DNA from: an uncultured Oscillospiraceae bacterium
Lineage (GTDB): Bacteria > Bacillota > Clostridia > Oscillospirales > Oscillospiraceae
Length of the DNA: 34,129 bases
Assembly: GCA_904395905.1 (NCBI GenBank)
Contig: CAJFNZ010000004.1
Span: 1-34,129 of the forward strand
Direction: 5' to 3'
Shown: piece after piece, positions 1 through 7,884 of the stretch
Position numbering within the stretch: the stretch's first letter is position 1
Layout of the letters: the number at the start of each line of letters is the position of its first letter
Translations under genes and position numbers: made by a program
The notes under the pieces: generated by a model
What the model was told of the DNA's origin: nothing
Database searches by the model: none
The model's input: only the letters and a program-made list of their open reading frames with translations

Positions 1-357
<357 letters not shown>

Positions 358-371
358 TCGACGAAGAGACC

Positions 372-408
372 GATGCCCGCCTGGAGGGAAAACGGGCGGG
401 CATCTTTT
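372..408 (+). terminator. hairpin with T-run between rpsB and tsf
   Basis: GATGCCCGCC (372-381) pairs perfectly with GGCGGGCATC (395-404) around a 13-base loop and is followed by TTTT. It has the form of a weak intrinsic terminator. As tsf follows at once without an obvious promoter, it probably acts as a partial terminator that sets the S2:EF-Ts ratio (inference). Confidence 0.7.
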
Positions 409-435
409 ACAAACGAAACAGGAGGATGAATCATT

Positions 436-1362
436 ATGGCTTTTACCGCTATGGATGTGAAGAAACTGCGTGAGATGACCAACGTGGGCATGATGGACTG
501 CAAGAAGGCCCTGGCCGCCTCCGACGGCGACATGGACAAGGCCGTCGAGTGGCTCCGCGAGCGGGGCCTGGCCGCCGCCGCCAAGAAGGCCGGCCGCATC
601 GCCGCCGAGGGCGTGGTCAACGCCGTGGTGGAGAACGGCGTGGGCGCCATTGTGGAAATCAACGCCGAGACCGACTTCGCGTCCAAGTCCGACAAGTTCA
701 TGGAGCTGGTGGGCGACATCACCTCGGTGATTCTCCACGACGCCCCGGCCGATGTGGAGGCCCTGAAGGCCTGCAAGTACCCCGGCACCGACCTGACCGT
801 GGAGGCCATCCTGCCGGAGAAGATCCTCGTCATCGGCGAGAACATCCAGATCCGCCGCTTTGCCCGGTACGACACCGGCGTCAGCGTGGCCTACACCCAC
901 ATGGGCGGCCGCATCGGCGTGCTGGTGAACCTGGAGGTGGAGGGCATCGCCCCCGAGGCCGTCACCGAGCTGGGCAAGGACATCTGCATGCAGGTGGCCT
1001 CGATGAACCCCGCCTTCCGCGACAAGTCCGATGTGGACCAGTCCGTCCTGGACAAGGAGAAGGAGATCCAGCTGGCCCTGATGGCCAACGACCCGAAGAT
1101 GGCCAGCAAGCCCGAGAAGGTCCGCGAGGGCATCGTCATGGGCAAGCTGAACAAGTACTACGAGGAGAACTGCCTCCTGCAGCAGGCCTTCGTCAAGGAG
1201 AACAAGGTCTCCGTGGAGAAGCACATCGAGGCCGTGGCCAAGGAGCTGGGCGGCAAGATCCGGCTGGTCAAGTTCGTCCGCTACGAGAAAGGCGAGGGCA
1301 TCGAGAAGAAGGAAGAGAACTTCGCCGCCGAGGTGGCTGCGGCCGCCGGGCTGAACAAGTAA
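436..1362 (+). CDS. tsf: translation elongation factor Ts
   Basis: 308 residues, full length for bacterial EF-Ts, the nucleotide-exchange factor that releases GDP from EF-Tu in the cytoplasm. The N-terminal UBA-like domain carries the signature VKKLREMTNVGMMDCKKAL, and the EF-Tu-contacting motif appears as ETDFASKSDKF (usually TDFVARN), so one position differs from the common form. The rest gives the two-subdomain core ending in KIRLVKFVRYEKGEGIEKK. AGGAGG at 420-425 lies 10 bases before the ATG. It follows rpsB after a leaky-looking terminator and is closed by a long GC-rich hairpin at 1388-1437. Confidence 0.97.
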   Translation: MAFTAMDVKKLREMTNVGMMDCKKALAASDGDMDKAVEWLRERGLAAAAKKAGRIAAEGVVNAVVENGVGAIVEINAETDFASKSDKFMELVGDITSVILHDAPADVEALKACKYPGTDLTVEAILPEKILVIGENIQIRRFARYDTGVSVAYTHMGGRIGVLVNLEVEGIAPEAVTELGKDICMQVASMNPAFRDKSDVDQSVLDKEKEIQLALMANDPKMASKPEKVREGIVMGKLNKYYEENCLLQQAFVKENKVSVEKHIEAVAKELGGKIRLVKFVRYEKGEGIEKKEENFAAEVAAAAGLNK

Positions 1363-1387
1363 CGAGCGCGCCGGCGCTGCGGTTTGG

Positions 1388-1437
1388 AACCACGGCGGGC
1401 GGGTTTCCGGGAGGTCCGGAGCCCGCCCGCCGTGGTT
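1388..1437 (+). terminator. GC-rich hairpin after tsf
   Basis: A 16-bp perfect stem: AACCACGGCGGGCGGG (1388-1403) pairs with CCCGCCCGCCGTGGTT (1422-1437). The following bases (GCTTCGCC) are not T-rich, so termination may be incomplete or assisted by another factor. Its position 25 bases after the tsf stop supports a terminator or 3'-end stabiliser. Confidence 0.65.
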
Positions 1438-1603
1438 GCTTCGCCTGCCGCCTGCGGCGCGGCGCTCCGCCGGACTGCGGCCGCCGGCGCCGTGGCAATC
1501 CGGCTGTCTCGGCTTGAGACGGGCAGTTTGCTGCGTCCTCTGCTGAAATTTGCGGCGGGCCGGGGTGGAACTTTATGCAAAGCTCCAAAAATGCAGAATT
1601 CTC

Positions 1604-1632
1604 TTGTGTTTCCCGGAGTTACGTGGTAGAAT
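1604..1632 (+). promoter_or_regulatory. candidate sigma-A promoter
   Basis: TTGTGT (1604-1609), a 17-base spacer, then TAGAAT (1627-1632). Transcription would start near 1639. The surrounding stretch is more AT-rich than the coding sequence. The -10 matches five of six consensus bases. Confidence 0.5.
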
Positions 1633-1638
1633 TCAGTA

Positions 1639-1760
1639 TCAAAGATTTTATTGAGCCGCCAGCTGAGCGGGCCTTCGGCCCGTTGCCCAGCCGGTTCTGC
1701 CTGAGGTGGAATCGGCCTAAGCGGGCCTTGGAGGAGTTCCAGGGCCCGTTTCGCGTTTTT
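1639..1760 (+). ncRNA. candidate short RNA or attenuated leader
   Basis: Between the promoter at 1604-1632 and the terminator at 1722-1760 lies a stretch of about 120 bases with no credible coding frame. It folds into a branched hairpin: GAGCCG (1653-1658) with CGGTTC (1692-1697), GCTG (1662-1665) with CAGC (1688-1691), and CGGGCC-TTC-GGCCCG (1668-1682). The second hairpin is the terminator. Both hairpins share the same left-arm sequence GCGGGCCTT (1667-1675 and 1721-1729), so alternative pairings are possible. It matches no RNA family I recognise. It could be an independent small RNA or a regulated leader of the desulfidase gene 270 bases further on. Confidence 0.4.
1722..1760 (+). terminator. 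intrinsic terminator in the tsf-cyuA gap
   Basis: CGGGCCTTGGA (1722-1732) pairs with TCCAGGGCCCG (1738-1748), 11 bp with one G-T wobble and a 5-base loop, followed by TTTCGCGTTTTT (1749-1760). It sits about 270 bases before the next gene, so it ends a short transcript rather than an mRNA. Confidence 0.6.
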
Positions 1761-1857
1761 CGCCTCGGCTGCCGGGACGGAATGTACGCAGCTGCCGTAT
1801 CATTTTGAAACAAACTGCGTCTGTGAATGTCACGCGGGTATCTCAGTTTGCACTTGG

Positions 1858-1892
1858 TGTCAAATTGACATCCGATATTTTAGACATAGTCA
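1858..1892 (+). promoter_or_regulatory. candidate promoter with overlapping palindromic operator
   Basis: A perfect 6-1-6 palindrome TGTCAAATTGACA (1858-1870) ends in a consensus -35 box TTGACA (1865-1870). A weak -10, TAGTCA (1887-1892), follows after 16 bases. Just downstream, GACAT and ATGTC form a second small inverted repeat at about 1883-1901. Another possible promoter, TTGCAT-17-TAAAGT, lies at 1922-1950. Which one drives the desulfidase gene is unclear; the palindrome would suit a repressor site. Confidence 0.4.
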
Positions 1893-2031
1893 TGAAATGT
1901 CGAATTCCCAGAATGTAGGGCTTGCATTGGCTGGAATTTGCCGCTAAAGTAGGGGAAGAATCGGAATGTGAATCCGTTTGGGATTGGCCGGCACCGCCGG
2001 CGCAGCAAGAGAAACATAGGAGGTTTTCCCC

Positions 2032-3306
2032 GTGTCTATGGATGCAAACAAGAACGCCCTGTATACAAAATTTCTCCATGAGGAGCTGCTCCCCGCCATG
2101 GGCTGTACCGAGCCCATCGCCATCGCCTTCGGCGCAGCCTACGCCCGGAAGGTGCTGGGCAAGCCGGCGGAGCGCTATGAGGTCGAATGTTCCGGCAACA
2201 TCATCAAGAACGTCATGGCCGTCACCGTGCCCCAGACCAACGGGCTCAAGGGCATCGAGGCCGCGGTGCTTGCCGGCGCCATCGGCGGCGACGCCGACCG
2301 GCAGCTGGAGGTGCTGACCGCCGTCACCGATGCGGACATCGAGGAGATTAAGAAGGCCCTGGCCGCCAAGGTGGTCACGGTCAAGCCGCTGGATTCGGAG
2401 CACACCTTACATATTATTGTCCATATGTGGGCCGGCGCGGATTCGGTCTCGGTGGAAATCATCGACACCCACAACAACGTGGGCAACGTCTACAAGAACG
2501 GCCAGCAGCTCCACGAGCGGGCGGAGGTGCCCACCGGCGACAACCTGGAGGAGCGCCGCCAGCTGAACGTGGCCGACATTCTGCAGTACGCCGACACCGT
2601 GAACCTGGCCGATGTCCAGGATGTGCTCGAGCGCCAGATTGCCTACAACACCGCCATTTCCCAGGAGGGCCTCACGGGCAAGTGGGGCGCCGCGGTGGGG
2701 AAGACCCTGCTGGAGAACTGCGGCAACTCCGTGCGGATCCGGGCCAAGGCTGCGGCCGCGGCCGGCAGCGACGCCCGGATGAACGGCTGTGCACTGCCGG
2801 TGGTCATCAACAGCGGCAGCGGCAACCAGGGTATGACCGTCTCTCTGCCGGTGGTGGAGTACGCCAAGGAGCTGGGCGTCAGCCATGAGAAGCTCCTGCG
2901 CAGCCTGTGCGTGGCCAATCTGGTGGCCGTCCATCAGAAGACCGACATCGGCCGCCTGTCCGCGTTCTGCGGCGCCGTCAGCGCTGCCACGGGCGCTGTG
3001 GCCGGCATCGCCTATATGGAGGGCGCCAGCTACGACGTCATCGCCCAGACCATCGTCAACTCCATTGCCAACGTGGGCGGCATGGTCTGCGACGGCGCCA
3101 AGTCCAGCTGCGCGGCGAAGATTGCCTCCTCGCTGGAGAGCGCGTTCCTCGGCTACGAGCTGGCCAAGGAGGGCCGCGGCTTCGTCAACGGCGAGGGCAT
3201 CGTCAAGGCCGACGTGGAGGCCACCATCGCCAGCGTGGGCCGCATGGCCAGCGCCGGTATGCGCGGCACCGACCGGGAGATTCTCGACATCATGGTCGGC
3301 TGCTGA
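2032..3306 (+). CDS. cyuA: L-cysteine desulfidase family protein (UPF0597/CyuA)
   Basis: 424 residues from a GTG start, preceded by AGGAGG (2018-2023) at 8 bases; the ATG two codons on would be 14 bases away and is less likely. The sequence fits the UPF0597 / CyuA (YhaM) family, whose characterised members use an iron-sulfur cluster to split L-cysteine into pyruvate, ammonia and sulfide; the fold is related to L-serine dehydratase. Conserved features include LLPAMGCTEP with Cys25, NGCALPVVINSGSGNQG with Cys253, and SLCVANL, AFCGAV, MVCDGAKSSC (Cys293, 313, 353, 360), which are candidate cluster ligands. It appears monocistronic: a hairpin follows at 3326-3347. Substrate is assigned from the family; another amino acid cannot be excluded. 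Confidence 0.88.
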   Translation: MSMDANKNALYTKFLHEELLPAMGCTEPIAIAFGAAYARKVLGKPAERYEVECSGNIIKNVMAVTVPQTNGLKGIEAAVLAGAIGGDADRQLEVLTAVTDADIEEIKKALAAKVVTVKPLDSEHTLHIIVHMWAGADSVSVEIIDTHNNVGNVYKNGQQLHERAEVPTGDNLEERRQLNVADILQYADTVNLADVQDVLERQIAYNTAISQEGLTGKWGAAVGKTLLENCGNSVRIRAKAAAAAGSDARMNGCALPVVINSGSGNQGMTVSLPVVEYAKELGVSHEKLLRSLCVANLVAVHQKTDIGRLSAFCGAVSAATGAVAGIAYMEGASYDVIAQTIVNSIANVGGMVCDGAKSSCAAKIASSLESAFLGYELAKEGRGFVNGEGIVKADVEATIASVGRMASAGMRGTDREILDIMVGC

Positions 3307-3325
3307 GTATCCATCCGTTTCAAAT

Positions 3326-3358
3326 GGAAAGGGCTTCGGCCACTTCCTTTGAATATTT
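3326..3358 (+). terminator. probable terminator of cyuA
   Basis: GGAAAGGGC (3326-3334) and GCCACTTCC (3339-3347) pair across a stable TTCG tetraloop with a 2-base internal mismatch, followed by TTTGAATATTTCT. It lies 20 bases after the cyuA stop. Confidence 0.55.
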
Positions 3359-3376
3359 CTCAACTGCCTTGAGAAA
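3356..3376 (+). repeat. perfect inverted repeat upstream of the liv operon
   Basis: TTTCTCAA (3356-3363) and TTGAGAAA (3369-3376) are perfect inverted copies separated by CTGCC. The position, 54 bases before the binding-protein start, fits an operator or a leader hairpin. I could not assign a convincing -35/-10 pair for this operon. Confidence 0.45.
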
Positions 3377-3393
3377 CGCCAACAGACTCTATG

Positions 3394-3429
3394 AAAGGAG
3401 GAAGGTCCTCTGCGGAGGACCCTCGAAAC
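3394..3429 (+). promoter_or_regulatory. ribosome site with intervening hairpin
   Basis: A very strong Shine-Dalgarno AAAGGAGG (3394-3401) lies 28 bases before the ATG at 3430, too far for normal use. Between them GGTCCTC (3404-3410) and GAGGACC (3415-3421) form a 7-bp hairpin. If folded, the hairpin brings the site to an effective distance of about 10 bases. A weaker GGAGG (3414-3418) lies inside the hairpin at 11 bases from the ATG. Confidence 0.5.
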
Positions 3430-4659
3430 ATGAAGAAAGTTATCACCTTGCTTCTCGCGCTGGCTCTGGTGCTGGGCATGGTGGCCTGCTCCAGCAACAC
3501 GGACACCACCACGGATACCAGCACGGACACCTCTACCGACACCACCACCGATACCGGTTCGGATACTGCCGACACCGGTGACACCAGCTCCGACGGCAGC
3601 TTCGACGGCACCATCAAGGTTGCCGTGGCCGGCCCCATGACCGGTGACAACGCCGAGTACGGCATCGGCTTCGGCAACGCTGCCGACCTGATGGCCGCCG
3701 AGTGGAACGCCAATGGCGGCGTGACCGTCGGCGACAAGACCTACGAGGTTGTCATCGAGAAGTTTGACGACAAGTCCGAGTCCGATGAGGCCACCACCAT
3801 CGCCTACAACATCGTGTCCGACCCCGACATCTACGGCGTCATCGGCCACTTTGCCTCCGGCATCTGCATGGTGTCGGCTCCCATCTACAACGAGGCGCAG
3901 TACATCAACATCAGCCCCACCTCCTCCCATGCTGACTACTCCAGCATCGGCGACTACATCTTCCGGAACAACACCGTTATCAACGTGGAGACCCGGACCG
4001 GTGCGGAGATTGCCATCAACGACCTGGGCGGCACCAACATCGGCGTCCTGTCCATCGACACCGAGTGGGGCCAGTCCGCTGGCAACGCGATGGAGGAGAA
4101 CATCAAGGACCTGGGCGCCAACGTTGCCCTGCGTCAGGAAGTCTCCGAGACTGCCGTGGACTTCGCCACGGAGATTGCCAACTTCCGTGAGGCTGGCGCC
4201 GACGTGATTATGGTCGCCGGTATGTACGGCACCTATGGCCCGTTCATCGTTGCCATGCAGAACAGCGGCTACATCGTTCCCACCGTTGGCTGCTCCAACG
4301 GCTACACCGATCAGATGCTCGAGTATGCCAACCAGGCTCCCGACATCCAGGTCTATGCGCCTGTCTCCTTCTTCGCCGGCAACCCCGACGAGGCTGTGCA
4401 GGCCTATGTGGAGGCTTACACCAGCGCTTACGGCGCCGCTCCCTCCGCTCTGACCACCCAGGCTTACGACTCCGTCGGCATCCTGCTGGAGGCCATTGAG
4501 CGCGCCGGTTCTCTCGACCGCGAGGCCATCATGCAGGCGATGTATGAGACCGACTACGACGGCATGTCCGGGCACACCACCTTCGACGAGATTGGCGATG
4601 CCCAGAAGGAGTTCACCAAGGTTACCATCCAGGATGGCGCCTGGGTCGTTGCCGAGTAA
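3430..4659 (+). CDS. branched-chain amino acid-type ABC transporter substrate-binding lipoprotein
   Basis: 409 residues from ATG 3430; an upstream in-frame ATG at 3391 overlaps the Shine-Dalgarno and would spoil the signal peptide. The N terminus is a lipoprotein signal (KK, then LLLALALVLGMVAC with the lipid-attachment Cys at about residue 19). A low-complexity Thr/Asp/Ser linker follows (about residues 20-55), which holds the domain off the membrane. The rest is a type I periplasmic binding fold (Peripla_BP_6, LivJ/LivK type): GTIKVAVAGPMTGDNAEYG, the AAEWNANGGV segment and KTYEVVIEKFDDKS. It is first in the liv cluster and would present the ligand to LivHM. Such proteins bind Leu/Ile/Val but also other amino acids, amides or urea, so the ligand stays open. 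Confidence 0.9.
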   Translation: MKKVITLLLALALVLGMVACSSNTDTTTDTSTDTSTDTTTDTGSDTADTGDTSSDGSFDGTIKVAVAGPMTGDNAEYGIGFGNAADLMAAEWNANGGVTVGDKTYEVVIEKFDDKSESDEATTIAYNIVSDPDIYGVIGHFASGICMVSAPIYNEAQYINISPTSSHADYSSIGDYIFRNNTVINVETRTGAEIAINDLGGTNIGVLSIDTEWGQSAGNAMEENIKDLGANVALRQEVSETAVDFATEIANFREAGADVIMVAGMYGTYGPFIVAMQNSGYIVPTVGCSNGYTDQMLEYANQAPDIQVYAPVSFFAGNPDEAVQAYVEAYTSAYGAAPSALTTQAYDSVGILLEAIERAGSLDREAIMQAMYETDYDGMSGHTTFDEIGDAQKEFTKVTIQDGAWVVAE

Positions 4660-4675
4660 TTCCCTCTGACGTTGC

Positions 4676-4708
4676 CGGTGTGCCGGCAGGACGCCTGCCG
4701 GCACACCG
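4676..4708 (+). terminator. hairpin after the binding-protein gene
   Basis: A 15-bp perfect stem, CGGTGTGCCGGCAGG (4676-4690) with CCTGCCGGCACACCG (4694-4708) and a 3-base ACG loop, followed by AATGTGTTTCGTTTCTC. It starts 17 bases after the stop. As the permease genes of the same system follow, it is probably a partial terminator or a 3'-end stabiliser that lets the binding protein be made in excess. Confidence 0.7.
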
Positions 4709-4745
4709 AATGTGTTTCGTTTCTCAAGGCACCCTCACGACCGAT

Positions 4746-4779
4746 GTTTCTGGAGAGGGGGAATCTCCTCTCCAGAAAC
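4746..4779 (+). repeat. second hairpin in the liv spacer
   Basis: GTTTCTGGAGAGG (4746-4758) pairs perfectly with CCTCTCCAGAAAC (4767-4779); the loop can shrink further by a G-T and a G-C pair. No T-run follows, so it looks more like an RNA-stability or anti-decay element than a terminator. Confidence 0.6.
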
Positions 4780-4982
4780 GGTTAGAGCCTCCTCCGCAAT
4801 CCCTGGCCGCAGCCGAGTATCCCTGCGGCCCGGTTCCACGGAGGCGAAGAGCCGTCAGACCAGCCCTGCTGCGGCAGCGGCGGGAATCCCTTCCCGGGTT
4901 TGGCGGTCTTCTTTCGGACTGGCACGCCGCGGAACCGCCGCCCCCGGGCGGCCGGAGGCTGCGGAGATGGTTCTGGAAGCGG

Positions 4983-5008
4983 GTTTCGGGCATTGCCCGA
5001 AACGTTTT
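4983..5008 (+). terminator. third hairpin in the liv spacer, followed by GTTTT
   Basis: GTTTCGGGC (4983-4991) pairs with GCCCGAAAC (4995-5003) around ATT, then GTTTTGG. The form is that of a weak intrinsic terminator lying 120 bases before livH. Confidence 0.45.
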
Positions 5009-5128
5009 GGGTACGGCCGTCCGGCGGACCGGCCCCACGGCAGGGGAGGTTCCTCTGCATTTTGGAAAATCCTGAGGAAAGGAGACCGGTTACGGCGCTT
5101 TGTTAAGTGACGTAAAGCGTGCCTGATT

Positions 5129-6016
5129 ATGTCTACTTTTATTTCAGCCGTCATACAGGGAATTGCCCTGGGCATGGCCTACGCATTGATTGCGGTCGGC
5201 TACTCCCTGGTTTTCGGCATCCTGCGGCTCATCAACTTTGCCCACGGCTCTATCATGGCCTTTGGCGCGTACATGGCGTTCATGTTCTATACTCTGGGCG
5301 TACCGCTGTTTCTCGCCATTTTGCTGGCTATCATTCTGGCGGGCCTGCTGGCGTACAGCGTGGATAAAATTACATTGGCTCCTCTGCGCAAGCACAATGC
5401 TGACCTCATCACCAGCCTCATCACGACCGTTGGTGTTTCCTTCATTATTCAGAACACCCTCTCTGTCCAGTATGTTTTCGGCAGCGAGCGGCAGGTTTTC
5501 CCCTCGCTCAACCTGTTCCCCAGCCTGACCATCGGGAAGCTGACCATTCAGAGCAGCCAGATTCTGATGTTCTTGGTGGCGCTGATTCTGCTGGTTATCC
5601 TGACCCTGGTGGTCAACAAGACCAAGATGGGTCTGGCCATGCGGGCGACGGAGCAAAACACCAAAGCCGCCCGGCTGATGGGTGTCAATGTCAACCGCGT
5701 GATTGCGTTTACGTTCTTCATGGGTGGCGCCTCCGCCGCCATCGCCGGCTCGCTGATTAGCGGCTATTATCAGGTGGTCTATCCCACCATGGGCTACATG
5801 ATTGGCCTGAAGGCCTTCGCCGCTGCGGTGGTTGGCGGCATCGGCATTCTCTACGGCTCCGTGGTCGGCGGCCTGGTGGTCGGTATCGTCGAATGTCTGG
5901 CGGCCCAGTACATCGGCAGTAATGTCCGTGACCCGATGGCGTTTGTAATCTTGATTCTCATCCTGATTATCAAGCCGAACGGTCTCTTTGGCAAGAAAGG
6001 GATTACGAAGGTGTAA
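5129..6016 (+). CDS. livH: branched-chain amino acid-type ABC transporter permease LivH
   Basis: 295 residues, the usual length of LivH. It forms one half of the membrane channel of the importer. Clear family marks are the start MSTFISAVIQGIALGMAYAL followed by GYSLVFGILRLINFAHGSIM, several hydrophobic segments, and the cytoplasmic loop GLAMRATEQNTKAARLMGVN with its EAA-type contact to the ATPases. The C-terminal GGIGILYGSVVGGLVVGIVE is also typical. No good Shine-Dalgarno lies next to the ATG; the nearest, AAAGGAGA at 5078-5085, would need the intervening hairpin described for the spacer. It is followed by livM after 5 bases, so the two are surely co-transcribed and probably translationally coupled. 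Confidence 0.95.
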   Translation: MSTFISAVIQGIALGMAYALIAVGYSLVFGILRLINFAHGSIMAFGAYMAFMFYTLGVPLFLAILLAIILAGLLAYSVDKITLAPLRKHNADLITSLITTVGVSFIIQNTLSVQYVFGSERQVFPSLNLFPSLTIGKLTIQSSQILMFLVALILLVILTLVVNKTKMGLAMRATEQNTKAARLMGVNVNRVIAFTFFMGGASAAIAGSLISGYYQVVYPTMGYMIGLKAFAAAVVGGIGILYGSVVGGLVVGIVECLAAQYIGSNVRDPMAFVILILILIIKPNGLFGKKGITKV

Positions 6017-6021
6017 GGCTT

Positions 6022-7104
6022 ATGAAGATGAATTCCACAAAATCCTCCGAGCGCAAGGCCTCCAACCGGATTCTTACGTCCTTCGAGAGCTTTTGCTACA
6101 AGTTTCGCTACATTTTTGCCATTCTCTATGTCGTGCTGGTGTTTCTGACGCCGTACATGGGGATTTCTCTGGTGAATGTCCAGCTGCTGATGCTCATCGG
6201 CCTCTACGCGGTGCTGGGCATGGGCCTGAACGTGCTCATCGGCTACACGGGCCAGGTTTCCCTGGGCCACGCCGGATTCTACGCCATCGGCGCGTACACC
6301 TGCGCGCTGCTGATGACCCGCCTGGGCGTCAACTTCTGGCCGGCGCTGTTGATTGCCGGCGCGTTCACGGCGTTCATCGGCTTCCTGCTGGGCCTGCCGT
6401 CCCTGCGGCTGTCCGGCTCCTATCTCTCCATCGTCACCCTGGGCTTCTGTGAGATTGTCAACATGATTCTCAAGCAGTGGGAGGCGGTGACCAACGGCAA
6501 CTACGGCGTCCGCGGCATTCCCAAGCCCTCGATTTTCGGCTATGAGCTGACCATGTTCAACGGCGGCCTGCTGATTTTCGTCCTGCTGCTCATGGGCATC
6601 ACGGGCGTGGCCTGCCTGGCCATGCGCAATTCCAACACGGGCCGGGCCTGGCGCGCCATCAAGGACGACGAGCTGGCGGCCGGCATGATGGGCATCCACA
6701 CCTCCCGCTATAAAATCATGTCCTTCGTGGTTTCGGCCTTCATCACCGGCATTGCCGGCGGGTTCTACTGCATCACCCGCGACTACATTGAGCCCAACAA
6801 CTTCGTGTTCAACACGTCCATCCTGATTCTGAGCGTCGTCATCGTCGGCGGCCTGGGCACGGTCCGCGGCATGATTTTCGGCGCGGCGCTGCTGCAGCTG
6901 TTCCCGCAGTGGTTCCGGTTCCTCAACGAGTGGCGGTTTGTGGTCTACGGCCTGCTGCTGGTGCTGATGATGCTGTTCCGGCCCCAGGGCGCGCTGGGCT
7001 GGCGCTCCACGCAGCCGTTCCACCTTTCGAAGGCTGCGAAGAAGCTGATGGCGGCCAAGGGGGAGCCGGAGGATCCGGCGCCGGCCCCGACGGTCAGTGA
7101 ATAG
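6022..7104 (+). CDS. livM: branched-chain amino acid-type ABC transporter permease LivM
   Basis: 360 residues, the second channel subunit that pairs with LivH. An Arg/Lys/Ser-rich cytoplasmic N terminus of about 30 residues precedes the first membrane segment. Family signatures are LIGLYAVLGMGLNVLIGYTG followed by QVSLGHAGFYAIGAY, the SYLSIVTLGFCEI stretch, and the ATPase-contact loop NTGRAWRAIKDDELAAGMMG. The C terminus after the last helix (WRSTQPFHLSKAAKKLMAAK) is charged, as expected for a cytoplasmic tail. The ribosome site before it is weak (GTAAGG), consistent with coupling to livH, whose stop lies 5 bases upstream. Confidence 0.95.
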   Translation: MKMNSTKSSERKASNRILTSFESFCYKFRYIFAILYVVLVFLTPYMGISLVNVQLLMLIGLYAVLGMGLNVLIGYTGQVSLGHAGFYAIGAYTCALLMTRLGVNFWPALLIAGAFTAFIGFLLGLPSLRLSGSYLSIVTLGFCEIVNMILKQWEAVTNGNYGVRGIPKPSIFGYELTMFNGGLLIFVLLLMGITGVACLAMRNSNTGRAWRAIKDDELAAGMMGIHTSRYKIMSFVVSAFITGIAGGFYCITRDYIEPNNFVFNTSILILSVVIVGGLGTVRGMIFGAALLQLFPQWFRFLNEWRFVVYGLLLVLMMLFRPQGALGWRSTQPFHLSKAAKKLMAAKGEPEDPAPAPTVSE

Positions 7105-7121
7105 GGAAGGAGGCGCACGCA

Positions 7122-7884
7122 ATGAGTTTTCTTGAAGCCAAAAACATCACGATGCAGTTCGGCGGTCTGACGGCTGTGGACGGCGCCTCGTTCCACGTGG
7201 ACAAGGGCGAAATCGTCTCCCTCATCGGCCCCAACGGCGCGGGCAAGACGACGGTTTTCAACATGATTACCGGCGTCTACACCATCACCAGCGGCGAGAT
7301 GACCTTTGAGGGCCAGGACCTGACGAAAATGATTCCCCAGGACATCGTGAAAATCGGCATTTCCCGGACGTTCCAGAACCTGCGGCTGTTCCCCAAAATG
7401 CGCGTGATTGAAAACGTCATGGTGGGCACCCACATCCGCACCAAGTACAACTTCTGGGACGGCCTGTTCCGCACCCCCCGGTTCCGCCGGGAGGAGGCCG
7501 AGCACATGGTCCGTTCCGTCGAGATTCTCCGGAGCATCGGTCTGGACCACCTGCGCGACGCCTATGCCGACAGCCTGCCGTACGGCGAGCAGCGGAAGCT
7601 GGAGATTGCCCGCGCCATCGCCACCGACGCCAAGCTGATTCTTCTGGACGAGCCGGCGGCCGGCATGAACCCCGCCGAGTCCGAGGAGCTGCTCCGCTTC
7701 ATCCGCGAGCTGAAGGACAAGGGGTACACCATCCTGCTCATCGAACACGATATGAGCGTGGTTATGAACATTTCCGACCGTATTTACGTGCTGGATCACG
7801 GCAAGATGATTGCTGAGGGCCTGCCTCAGGAGATTGCCAGCAATCCGCGTGTTGTGGAAGCCTATCTGGGAGGTGCGCATAAGA

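Larger units (their letters stand above)
4709..5128 (+). other. non-coding spacer between binding protein and LivH
   Basis: No credible gene lies in these 420 bases. The stretch holds two more hairpins (4746-4779 and 4983-5003), GC-rich unstructured sequence at 4800-4980, and, near its end, a Shine-Dalgarno-like AAAGGAGA (5078-5085) that is 43 bases from the livH start. Between that site and the start, GGCGCTTT (5094-5101) can pair with AAAGCG and GCC (5114-5123), so a hairpin may again shorten the distance. I saw no clear promoter here. Confidence 0.6.

Noticed and set aside
1699-1720. T-box-like GAGGTGGAATCGGC in the tsf-cyuA gap
   Set aside because: Only a partial likeness to the conserved AGGGTGGNACCGCG; the specifier stem and the usual length are absent.
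3490-3600. DNA tandem repeat in the binding-protein gene
   Set aside because: It encodes the Thr/Asp/Ser linker behind the lipoprotein cysteine; codons vary, and such linkers are common.
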